Below, one piece after another: positions 21,913 to 29,575 of a stretch of 64,000 bases of DNA. Source of the stretch: an uncultured Bacilli bacterium (GTDB taxonomy: Bacteria; Bacillota_I; Bacilli_A; RF39; UBA660); contig CALVOP010000001.1 of assembly GCA_944350345.1 (NCBI GenBank), forward strand, positions 1 through 64,000. Reading direction: 5' to 3'. The first letter of the stretch is position 1; the number at the start of each line of letters is the position of its first letter. The notes below the pieces were generated by a model, which was given only the letters and a program-made list of their open reading frames with translations, searched no databases and was not told where the DNA came from. The position numbers and the translations under genes were made by a program.

Positions 21913-22362
21913 ATGGAATACAAAATAACAACAAATAACGAAGAAGAGACTATAGAATTAGCTCAAAACATAGAAAGCGAAAAATTTCCAAATATGGTTA
22001 TTTGCTTACAGGGAGACCTAGGAAGCGGAAAAACAGTATTCTCAAAAGCCTTTGCTGCATCAATGGGAATAGAGGAAAATATTACTTCACCAACTTTTAC
22101 GATTATTAAGGAGTATGATGGAGAAATAAAACTATTTCACATGGATGTTTACAGACTAAATGAAATAAAAGAAGACATTGGCATCACCGAATATTTTAAA
22201 AAAAAAGGTGTATGTATCATCGAATGGGCAGATTTAATTGAAGATATACTTCCTAAAAACAGACTAGACATAAAAATTAATATAATAGATGAGAATACTA
22301 GAGTTTTTAAAATAATCCCTCATGGAGAAAAATATGAAGATTTATGTGAAAGAGTTTTGTAA
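21913..22362 (+). CDS. tsaE: tRNA threonylcarbamoyladenosine biosynthesis protein TsaE
   Basis: 149 residues. P-loop ATPase that drives turnover of the TsaBD complex making t6A37 in ANN-decoding tRNAs. Walker A GDLGSGKTVFSKAFA, then SPTFTIIKEYDG, and LFHMDVYRL ending the B strand; IIEWADLIEDILP is family-typical. tsaB and tsaD are not next to it here, although they often are. One gene with its own promoter and terminator, on the plus strand. Confidence 0.95.
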   Translation: MEYKITTNNEEETIELAQNIESEKFPNMVICLQGDLGSGKTVFSKAFAASMGIEENITSPTFTIIKEYDGEIKLFHMDVYRLNEIKEDIGITEYFKKKGVCIIEWADLIEDILPKNRLDIKINIIDENTRVFKIIPHGEKYEDLCERVL

Positions 22363-22375
22363 CTCTTTTTTTAAT
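22349..22375 (+). terminator. Terminator of tsaE
   Basis: AAAGAGTT-TTGT-AACTCTTT followed by T residues. The stem contains the tsaE stop codon. Confidence 0.8.
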
Positions 22376-23330
22376 TTATATCTCTTTTTATAAAAAGCAT
22401 TAGAGACAATGTATACATAATAACAAAAGCAAATATCAGAATAAAATTTCCATTGCACAATGACAAATTTGTATTATATTTCATATTAAACAAAATAATA
22501 TTCAATTTATCATTGAAAATTGTGTAATCCAAATATGGTAGAAACGTATACATTAAAAATCGAATATTATATTCAAGTAACCATTGAAAAATTACTATAC
22601 CAAACACATCCAAAAAAAATGAAACAGAAATGGCCACTAAACGATTTAAACATATAACAGACAAACAAAATGAAAAAAGTCCGATAAAAACAACGGGTAA
22701 CATATTAATCAAAAATTTAATAAAACACCTCAAATAATAATTTATATATACTATCTGATCGCTCGAAATAGAAGGTATTTTAAATTTAAATAATTCAAAA
22801 GAATTACTTACCATTATTAATGACAAAGTATATACAAAAAATAAAAATAAATTTAAAATGACTAATAGAATTAAACAGCAAATTAAAAAAGACATAAATA
22901 TTTTAAACCTAGAAAGCCCCTTATTAAGAAACATTTTTATAGTACCATTTTTATATTCATTTAATATAATAACAGAACCAATAATAATTGATATAATAGA
23001 TAAAAAAACTTGAACTTTATAAATATTTTCAAATGAAAATAATTCATTATCATTAAATAAATAATTTAACTTAACTTCATTAATGCTTTCATTGATATAA
23101 AGTTTATAATTAGATAAATATCTATTATATGATCCATTAGGATGTTGAGCGTAATATTCTTCTTCACTAAGCTTACTATCAACTACAATAGTTTCTTTTT
23201 CACTAAATTTATAATTTTTATATGAAATACTACAGACAATTAATGAAGACAAAGTTATTATTATCAAAAACAGAATAAAATAACTTTTTTTTATTTCCCT
23301 TTTTAAAAGTATTTTAATCAATTTAAGCAT
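22371..23330 (-). CDS. ABC-2 type transporter permease
   Basis: 319 residues with about six hydrophobic segments: one near 17-37, then a long extracytoplasmic loop of about 70 residues, then segments near 107-127, 147-175, 207-255 and 290-313. This is the ABC-2 permease layout. Overlaps the ATPase gene by 8 bases, so the pair forms one exporter. Substrate unknown; such pairs often act in bacteriocin or peptide resistance. Confidence 0.8.
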   Translation of the reverse strand: MLKLIKILLKREIKKSYFILFLIIITLSSLIVCSISYKNYKFSEKETIVVDSKLSEEEYYAQHPNGSYNRYLSNYKLYINESINEVKLNYLFNDNELFSFENIYKVQVFLSIISIIIGSVIILNEYKNGTIKMFLNKGLSRFKIFMSFLICCLILLVILNLFLFFVYTLSLIMVSNSFELFKFKIPSISSDQIVYINYYLRCFIKFLINMLPVVFIGLFSFCLSVICLNRLVAISVSFFLDVFGIVIFQWLLEYNIRFLMYTFLPYLDYTIFNDKLNIILFNMKYNTNLSLCNGNFILIFAFVIMYTLSLMLFIKRDIN

Positions 23331-24003
23331 AATCAGTCTCCAAAATATTCACTAATTTTTTTTCTCGATAAATAGAAAACTCACGTTTTTTTATTATTTT
23401 TACTATTTCCCCATTATTTATTAAAATTAATCTATCACAGATTTTAGATAACTCATTTATATCATGAGAAGAAATTAAAATAGTTGCCTCATCTAAATTT
23501 ACCAGTACATTTCGCAAATTTATTATATTTTTTATATCTAATCCATTAGTTGGTTCATCTAATAACAATAATTCTGGTTTATTAATTAAAGCCAAAACTA
23601 AGCCTAGTTTTTGTTTCATACCCAGAGAATATTTCCTAACCTTTTTATTCAAATTTAAATTAAATAATGAACAAAGTTCACTTACATATTTCATATCTAT
23701 ATCATCAAAAAAACTTAACCAAAAAGTAATATTCTCTTTGCCAGTCAAATTTAAATATAAATTTGGATTTTCAATTAAAAATCCAGTTTTATCCAAAAAA
23801 TTGTTTTGTCTGTTATCGACGTAAATTTCTCCATCATAATTCACAAAATTTAAAATACATTTTAGCAAAGTTGTTTTACCGCTACCATTTAGCCCAACAA
23901 TTCCAATTATTTCCCCTTTACTAACTTTTAGATTTATATTTTTTAAAATATAATTTTCATTAACAATTTTACTAACATTTTTAAGTACTAAATATTCCTT
24001 CAT
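23323..24003 (-). CDS. ABC transporter ATP-binding protein
   Basis: 226 residues. Walker A GLNGSGKTTLLK (about 37-48), Q-loop region ENPNLYLNLTG, signature YSLGMKQKLGL, Walker B LLLLDEPTNGLD, H-loop SSHDINEL. A single nucleotide-binding domain, to dimerise with the permease encoded right after it. Relatives handle lantibiotics or unknown peptides; nothing here decides. Confidence 0.92.
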   Translation of the reverse strand: MKEYLVLKNVSKIVNENYILKNINLKVSKGEIIGIVGLNGSGKTTLLKCILNFVNYDGEIYVDNRQNNFLDKTGFLIENPNLYLNLTGKENITFWLSFFDDIDMKYVSELCSLFNLNLNKKVRKYSLGMKQKLGLVLALINKPELLLLDEPTNGLDIKNIINLRNVLVNLDEATILISSHDINELSKICDRLILINNGEIVKIIKKREFSIYREKKLVNILETDYA

Positions 24004-24069
24004 AAACCCTCCTTAAGTGAACTATAACAGATACAAGCATATAATTCAAAAGGCAAAATATCAATTTTA

Positions 24070-24110
24070 AAAACAAAAAAAGCAAATATCTTAATACAAA
24101 TATTTGCTTT
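24070..24110 (-). terminator. Terminator of the AAA-glyA unit
   Basis: Minus strand AAAGCAAATAT pairs with ATATTTGCTTT (24079-24110) and is followed by a T-rich run (24070-24078). It lies 26 bases after the glyA stop. Confidence 0.8.
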
Positions 24111-24135
24111 TTGAATTAAAAGAAATCATAAAAAA

Positions 24136-25359
24136 TCAGTTTTCATATAAATTGAATTTTTTTAATAAATTCAATACCTTATTTTTTATTTCATTTAAAA
24201 TCTCAACATCATCTTTATTTTTTAATGCTCTTACAATGCAATCAGCAATAAACTCAAATTCTTTTTCTTTAAATCCTCTTGTAGTCATTGCTGGTGTCCC
24301 CAGCCTAATCCCGCTTGTTTTAAATGGACTTTCAGTATCAAATGGAATACCATTCTTATTACAAGTGATATTTACCTGTTCCAAAATTTTTTCGGCTTCT
24401 TTACCGGTTAAACCTAATGGTTTAACATCAACAAGAATTAAATGATTATCAGTTCCACCAGTAACAATTCTCAATCCATTCATTTTCAATCTTTCAGACA
24501 ACGCCTTAGCATTATTTATCACTTGCATCTGATAATTTTTAAATTCGGGGTCAAGAGCTTCAGCAAAACATACAGCTTTTGCTGCAATGACATGCATTAA
24601 TGGCCCACCTTGAATCCCTGGAAAAACCATTTTATCAATTTTTTTGGCGATTTCTTCATCATTTGTCAAAATTATTCCTCCACGCGGGCCTCTTAAAGTT
24701 TTATGTGTAGTACTTGTAACCACGTGAGCATATTCACAAGGATTTGGATGCAATCCAGCGGCAACTAATCCTGCTATATGTGCCATATCAACCATTAAAT
24801 ACGCGCCAACTTTATCAGCAATTTCACGAAAGCGTTTAAAATCAATAATTCGTGAATATGCGCTTGCACCAGCTATAATCATTTTTGGCTTCTCCAAAAT
24901 AGCCAATTTTTCAATCTCATCATAATCAATAAATTCTGTTTCTTTATTAACACCATATGAAACAATTTTATAATCTAAACCACTAAAATTAATTGTGTGG
25001 CCATGAGTTAAATGCCCACCAGCACTCAAATTCATACCTAGAACTTTATCTCCAATATTTAATAAAGACTTATATACCGCCATATTAGCAGAACTACCAG
25101 AATGTGGCTGCACATTTACAAATTTTACATTAAACAATTTTTTCAATTCATCGCGAGCAATATTTTCAACTTTATCAACAAATTCACAACCACCATAATA
25201 TCTATTACCAGGGTATCCTTCGGCATACTTATTGGTTAAAACGCTCCCTTGTGCCTTCATCACATCTATTGAGACAAAATTTTCTGAAGCAATCAATTCA
25301 ACATTATTTCTTTGACGCGATAATTCTTCATTTATAACTTCAAAAATTTGTTTATTCAC
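24136..25359 (-). CDS. glyA: Serine hydroxymethyltransferase
   Basis: 407 residues. PLP enzyme that interconverts serine and glycine while loading one-carbon units on tetrahydrofolate. Seen: [14 protein letters not shown] at the start, [33 protein letters not shown]-type region, and the PLP Lys in [13 protein letters not shown]. Full length. Nine bases downstream of the AAA+ gene and on the same strand, so probably co-transcribed. Confidence 0.97.
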   Translation of the reverse strand: MNKQIFEVINEELSRQRNNVELIASENFVSIDVMKAQGSVLTNKYAEGYPGNRYYGGCEFVDKVENIARDELKKLFNVKFVNVQPHSGSSANMAVYKSLLNIGDKVLGMNLSAGGHLTHGHTINFSGLDYKIVSYGVNKETEFIDYDEIEKLAILEKPKMIIAGASAYSRIIDFKRFREIADKVGAYLMVDMAHIAGLVAAGLHPNPCEYAHVVTSTTHKTLRGPRGGIILTNDEEIAKKIDKMVFPGIQGGPLMHVIAAKAVCFAEALDPEFKNYQMQVINNAKALSERLKMNGLRIVTGGTDNHLILVDVKPLGLTGKEAEKILEQVNITCNKNGIPFDTESPFKTSGIRLGTPAMTTRGFKEKEFEFIADCIVRALKNKDDVEILNEIKNKVLNLLKKFNLYEN

Positions 25360-25368
25360 TATACCACC

Positions 25369-26322
25369 TCAATCTAATTTTGCATTTTCATCCGCAATTA
25401 TATCTTTAAAACTTTCTTTAAATTTTATCAATTCTTTTTTCTTAACATCATCATACACATTTTTAGCGTTTTTAATAGCATTATAAATATGATGAATTCT
25501 CAAAACGCTCATATTTTCAAACACAGCATTAGAAAAAGCATTTCCTAATAACGACAAGGAAATATCCGGATATCTATTACCAATTTCATATATTCTTTTA
25601 TACTCATCAGTCATTTGCACAATAAATTCACAAATTCTCTTTTTAACATAATCATTATATACAACATTAACTCCAGTTTGTTTTTCAATTTTTGGCATAG
25701 TTCCGACTAGAATTTCCACTGTTTCTTCTTGGGTAGGTTCAGCTACATCAACCCTTTGAAAACGCCTTAAAAAAGCACGATCTCTTAAAATATAATATTC
25801 ATATTCTTCAGTAGTAGTAGCGCCTATCATTTTTATAGTACCGCGATCTAAACCCGGCTTTAACATGTTCGCAAAATCAACATTTAAATTTGAAGTATTT
25901 CTACTAACCAACAAATGTACTTCATCAATAAATAAAATTATATTAGATTTTTCTTTTAATTCTTCTACAAGCAATTGTAATTTATTTTCATTTCTTCCTT
26001 CACTAACTACATTACCAAGTAAACTAGTAATGTTAACTTTTATTAACTCATAATTTTTTAAAGCATCAGGAACTTCTCCCCTTTGCATTCTATATCCAAG
26101 TCCTTCAACTATTGCAGTTTTACCTATACCCGGCTTACCAGTTAACAAAGCACTTTTTTCAGGAGTTAGCAAAATCAAAATAGTCTCATTTATTTCCTTA
26201 TCACGTCCAATAGCAGGATTAGTAATATAAAATTTCTTACTTAAGTTTTCACCATAAGTTTCCAATATACTAAATTTAGAATTTTTATTTTCAAAATCAA
26301 GTACTTCAATGTTATCCTTCAT
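25369..26322 (-). CDS. Stand-alone AAA+ ATPase resembling the first ATPase domain of ClpA/ClpB
   Basis: 317 residues, one AAA+ module. Walker A LLTGKPGIGKTAIVEGLG (about 58-75), Walker B NIILFIDEVHLLV (about 127-139), sensor-1 MIGATTTEEYEYYI, and Arg finger region DRAFLRRFQRVDVAEP. Order and wording follow the Clp D1 domain, but the N-terminal substrate domain, the M-domain and the second ATPase are absent. The first 30 residues are unlike Clp. Partners unknown; it could be a remodelling factor or an adaptor. Upstream of glyA in one unit. Confidence 0.8.
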   Translation of the reverse strand: MKDNIEVLDFENKNSKFSILETYGENLSKKFYITNPAIGRDKEINETILILLTPEKSALLTGKPGIGKTAIVEGLGYRMQRGEVPDALKNYELIKVNITSLLGNVVSEGRNENKLQLLVEELKEKSNIILFIDEVHLLVSRNTSNLNVDFANMLKPGLDRGTIKMIGATTTEEYEYYILRDRAFLRRFQRVDVAEPTQEETVEILVGTMPKIEKQTGVNVVYNDYVKKRICEFIVQMTDEYKRIYEIGNRYPDISLSLLGNAFSNAVFENMSVLRIHHIYNAIKNAKNVYDDVKKKELIKFKESFKDIIADENAKLD

Positions 26323-26385
26323 TTACATTCACCAAGTATATTATAATAAAAAAATAACAATAATACAATTTTTTTAATAAATTTA

Positions 26386-26414
26386 TTGACTTTACAAACC
26401 ATATTTAATATAAT
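26386..26414 (+). promoter_or_regulatory. Promoter of tRNA-Asn
   Basis: -35 TTGACT (26386-26391), 17-base spacer, -10 TATAAT (26409-26414), 12 bases before the tRNA. Confidence 0.85.
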
Positions 26415-26425
26415 ACTTATGCAAT

Positions 26426-26501
26426 GCCTGATTAGCTCAGTCGGTAGAGCGCACGGCTGTTAACCGTTAGGTCGCAGGTCCGAGTCCTGCATCAGGCGCC
26501 A
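26426..26501 (+). tRNA. tRNA-Asn (anticodon GTT)
   Basis: 76-base cloverleaf with CCA encoded. Acceptor GCCTGAT/ATCAGGC, D arm GCTC/GAGC, anticodon loop CTGTTAA, T arm GCAGG/CCTGC, then G and CCA. The first pair of the anticodon stem is a C-T mismatch in the stem as drawn (CACGG/CCGTT). Stands alone with its own promoter and terminator. Confidence 0.95.
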
Positions 26502-26513
26502 TCTATAAAAACC

Positions 26514-26538
26514 AAACAATTCGTTGAATTGTTTTTTT
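26514..26538 (+). terminator. Terminator of tRNA-Asn
   Basis: AAACAATTC-GTT-GAATTGTTT followed by T residues. Confidence 0.85.
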
Positions 26539-26657
26539 ATAAATATTTTTTATAAAAAATCCTTTTTGAATAAAAATTATTTACAAAAATTAATTTTTAG
26601 TTTATAATAATTTTGTTCTTGAAAAAGAACAAATATTCACAAATGTGTTCAACAACA

Positions 26658-26687
26658 CAAAAAACTCTAGAAATTCTAGAGTTTTTT
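26658..26687 (-). terminator. Terminator of the HAAS-like membrane protein gene
   Basis: Palindromic stem AAAAAACTCTAGAA / TTCTAGAGTTTTTT; reaches into the stop codon of the minus-strand gene. Works in both directions. Confidence 0.8.
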
Positions 26688-27723
26688 AATATACATTTAT
26701 CTTATCTTTATCAATTTCATTTATATAAATTGTAATATCATATCTTTTTAATTCATCCAAATTATATATCTTATCATCCCTAAGGCCCTCAATTAATGTA
26801 CTTATAACATTTCTATTATTAACATGAAAAGAAATATAAACATCTCCTCGATTTTTTTTAATAACATAATCATAATAATTTCTATAATAATTAGTAACTA
26901 TTTTAACCTGGCCAGTTAAAGAATCATCATATTTAATTTTATATTCATTACCATACCTAGAATTAAACTGAATATCTAGCGTATCATCTTCTAACAAATC
27001 AAACAAATTAGTTTCACCAGACATAACATAAACATCTGAAAAATCATCAATTTCGCTTAACTTATAAAATTCATACATTGAATATCCAACACTACACCCC
27101 AATAAAATTATCAAAACCACAAAATGAACATGAAACTTTTGAAAATCAATTTTAATATTATGTAAAACACCATTTAAAATAAATAAAACCAACATAATAA
27201 ACAATATAATCAAACACGTAGTAGAAATAAGACTAAAAATCCTAACGCCATCTAAAATGGCAACAATATTTATAAAAAAGAAAATACCAAACAAAAACAA
27301 AATAAAAATTAAGAATATATACAAAATAACAATAAAAACTTTAAAATAAGTATGATTTTTTTTCTTTAAATTAGCATTATCAACAATAAGTTTCTTATCT
27401 TTTTTTACTGTATTACGATTTTTAGAAGCATTTTTTCTTTCAGTAAATAACTTAGTAAAATTTAAAGTTTTTAAATATAAAAACTTTAAAAAACCTAAAA
27501 TTTTACTAAAAACATTTTTAAAAAAAGATTTAAATTTAAACACAAACAATTCTCTTTTTACTATTTTTTCAATATTAAACTTATCAACAGCCTCTTTTTC
27601 AGACATAGACTTCATGTTAATTGTTATTTTATGATCGTACTTATTCAAAATTTTTTGTTTATCATTTTCATCGATATGATCAATTTTTCTACCCAACAAA
27701 TCCAAAAATCTTTTCTTTTTCAT
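26686..27723 (-). CDS. Membrane protein with an N-terminal HAAS/DUF1700-like domain
   Basis: 345 residues from the ATG preceded by GGAAG (MKKKRFLDLLG). Residues about 1-60 (FLDLLGRKIDHIDENDKQ ... KEAVDKF) resemble the helical HAAS domain of DUF1700-type proteins. A basic linker (about 60-125) follows, then three membrane segments (about 128-152, 162-187 and 197-217). A C-terminal domain of about 125 residues follows, predicted outside. HAAS proteins usually sit beside a PadR-type regulator; here the nearest regulator is a divergent XRE-type protein. No specific function can be given. Confidence 0.6.
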   Translation of the reverse strand: MKKKRFLDLLGRKIDHIDENDKQKILNKYDHKITINMKSMSEKEAVDKFNIEKIVKRELFVFKFKSFFKNVFSKILGFLKFLYLKTLNFTKLFTERKNASKNRNTVKKDKKLIVDNANLKKKNHTYFKVFIVILYIFLIFILFLFGIFFFINIVAILDGVRIFSLISTTCLIILFIMLVLFILNGVLHNIKIDFQKFHVHFVVLIILLGCSVGYSMYEFYKLSEIDDFSDVYVMSGETNLFDLLEDDTLDIQFNSRYGNEYKIKYDDSLTGQVKIVTNYYRNYYDYVIKKNRGDVYISFHVNNRNVISTLIEGLRDDKIYNLDELKRYDITIYINEIDKDKINVY

Positions 27724-27916
27724 AAAGTCACACTTCCTATAATTTATTTTACCAAAGAGACATAAGTTAAACAATATATTAAATTTCTATTTAATAATCA
27801 TTTTTTGGTAAAAAATGGTAAAATAATATAAAAAAAATAAAATTAATTTTAAAGTCATGCATATAGTGACTAAATGAATATTAAAATTATGAGAAAATTA
27901 AATAGGTGAAGTAGTA

Positions 27917-28159
27917 ATGGTATATATTAAAGAAAAACCCAAAACTAGAAACATTTATACAATAGTTGGTAAAAACATTCAAAAATTTAGAAAGCAAAGA
28001 GGATTAACAGGCGAGGATCTAGCCGAATTATGTAACTTATCTTACGGCTATATAAAAAACTTAGAGTCATCAAAAGTTCATGCAACTATATCAATTGAAA
28101 CTTTAAAATTAATTGCTGATAAACTAGAAATTAAATTAGGAGACTTTTTCGAAGAATAG
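27917..28159 (+). CDS. XRE-family helix-turn-helix transcriptional regulator
   Basis: 80 residues, essentially one HTH domain: VGKNIQKFRKQRGLTGEDLA, CNLSYGYIKNLESSKVHATI, TLKLIADKLEIKLGDFFEE. This is the small Cro/C1 type with no effector domain. AGGTGA precedes the start. The gene is divergent from the HAAS-like gene and 110 bases before hsp20. It may regulate either; not shown. Confidence 0.88.
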   Translation: MVYIKEKPKTRNIYTIVGKNIQKFRKQRGLTGEDLAELCNLSYGYIKNLESSKVHATISIETLKLIADKLEIKLGDFFEE

Positions 28160-28206
28160 TTTCCTTTTTTTTACATAAAATATAAATGTGAAAGAAATAT
28201 GAAAAT

Positions 28207-28233
28207 TTAGCACTCTATATTGACAAGTGCTAA
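28207..28233 (+). promoter_or_regulatory. CIRCE operator (HrcA site)
   Basis: TTAGCACTC, nine bases, AAGTGCTAA. It differs from the CIRCE consensus (TTAGCACTC-N9-GAGTGCTAA) at one base. It overlaps the -35 box of the hsp20 promoter, so HrcA binding would block transcription. hrcA itself is not in this window. Confidence 0.9.
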
Positions 28234-28248
28234 TTATGGTGTTATATT
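28220..28248 (+). promoter_or_regulatory. hsp20 sigma-A promoter
   Basis: -35 TTGACA (28220-28225), 17-base spacer, -10 TATATT (28243-28248). The -35 lies inside the CIRCE element. Confidence 0.85.
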
Positions 28249-28270
28249 AAAAATGTAAGGAGGGATAGAT

Positions 28271-28660
28271 ATGAGTTTATTGCCAGGAAGATTTTATCTT
28301 GATAATTTCTTTGATGATTTTCTAGATGAAAGAAGAAGTAATGCAATGAAATGTGATATCTACGAAAAAGATAACAAATATCATGTAGAAATGGACATAC
28401 CAGGATTCAACAAAGAAGACATTTCTATTGACATTAATGATGGTTACCTTACTGTAGAAGCAACAAAAGGAGAAGACAAAGAAGAAAAAGATAAAAACTA
28501 CATTAGAAGAGAAAGAACTTATGGAGAAATTAAAAGACAATTTTATGTAGGTAATGTTGACACAGAAAAAACAAAAGCCGAATTTAAAAACGGAACATTA
28601 AAAATTGTAATTCCAAAAGTTGAAGAAAAAGAAAATAAAAAACTTATTAATATCGACTAA
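28271..28660 (+). CDS. Hsp20 family small heat shock protein
   Basis: 129 residues. Alpha-crystallin domain about 27-118, with YHVEMDIPGFNKEDISIDIN and the C-terminal conserved FKNGTLKIVIPKVEE. The short N-terminal arm and C-terminal INID tail (I-x-I-like) suit oligomer formation. ATP-independent holdase. Strong GGAGGG site. Heat control through CIRCE is directly visible, which is unusual for a small Hsp compared with the classic groE and dnaK targets. Confidence 0.95.
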   Translation: MSLLPGRFYLDNFFDDFLDERRSNAMKCDIYEKDNKYHVEMDIPGFNKEDISIDINDGYLTVEATKGEDKEEKDKNYIRRERTYGEIKRQFYVGNVDTEKTKAEFKNGTLKIVIPKVEEKENKKLINID

Positions 28661-28686
28661 AAAATGCCAAGTTGTTGGCATTTTTT
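28659..28686. terminator. Bidirectional terminator between hsp20 and trxB
   Basis: AAAAAATGCCAA-GTTG-TTGGCATTTTTT. Serves hsp20 on the plus strand and the nrd-trxB operon on the minus strand; the trxB stop lies in its arm. Confidence 0.9.
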
Positions 28687-29575
28687 AATTTTGCAAATAA
28701 TTTAAAGCGTTTATAGCTGCAACAGTTCCATCACTTACAGCCGTGGTTACTTGTCTCACATTTTTATTTCTACAATCTCCAGCAACGAAAATACCAGGCA
28801 AGTTAGTTAACGTATCAACACTATCATAATATTCATTATCAGTTTTATTTAAATTTAATTTAATACTAGTTTCAGGATCCATTCCAATTGACAAAAATAA
28901 CCCATTAACTTGAATTTCTTTTTCACAAATTAAGTCCTTAACAACAATTCTTTCTAACTTATCAACACCTAAATATTGAGTAACATTAGAATTTAATAAT
29001 ATTTTAACATTTTGAAGTTTACTAACTTTTTCTTTTAACTTATTTTCACACCTTAAATCTTTACCTCTATAAATTAAATATACTTTATCGCATAAAGATG
29101 ATAAATAAATTGCATTTATAACAGCACTATTAGCGCCTCCAACCACAGCGACAACTTTATTTTTATAAAAAGGACCATCGCAAGTAGCACAAAAATGAAT
29201 ACCTGAACCAATAAATTCTTCTTCTTTTTCCAAATTTAATTTTCTATGTTTAACACCTGTAGCAATTATAACCGTTTTTGTCTCATAAACAGCATTGTCG
29301 ACAAAAACTTTTTTTATCTCACCATTTTCAATTGACTTTACCTCGCCAATTTCAATATCAACCCCAAGATCAACCACTTGTTCATAAAACGTATCTACAA
29401 GTTCACTTCCACTCACACTTTTAAATCCAGGATAATTTTCAACCAAAGGAGAAGAAGCAATTTGTCCACCAATACTTTCCTTTTCAATTATTAAAGTTTT
29501 AGCACCACCACGAGCTAAATAGATGCCAGCTGTTAACCCAGCTGGCCCTGCTCCAATTACAATTGCATCATACAT
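28685..29575 (-). CDS. trxB: Thioredoxin reductase
   Basis: 296 residues from the ATG that overlaps the nrdD stop. FAD site DAIVIGAGPAGLTAGIYLAR; redox site FCATCDGPF (CATC); NADPH motif VVAVVGGANSAVINAIYL; C-terminal FAD motif PGIFVAGDCRNKNVRQVTTA. The NADPH motif reads GGANSA where GGGxSA is common. Last gene of the ribonucleotide reductase operon. This points to use of NADPH through TrxB to re-reduce the glutaredoxin-like tail of NrdD; that link is inferred from context. Confidence 0.93.
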   Translation of the reverse strand: MYDAIVIGAGPAGLTAGIYLARGGAKTLIIEKESIGGQIASSPLVENYPGFKSVSGSELVDTFYEQVVDLGVDIEIGEVKSIENGEIKKVFVDNAVYETKTVIIATGVKHRKLNLEKEEEFIGSGIHFCATCDGPFYKNKVVAVVGGANSAVINAIYLSSLCDKVYLIYRGKDLRCENKLKEKVSKLQNVKILLNSNVTQYLGVDKLERIVVKDLICEKEIQVNGLFLSIGMDPETSIKLNLNKTDNEYYDSVDTLTNLPGIFVAGDCRNKNVRQVTTAVSDGTVAAINALNYLQN

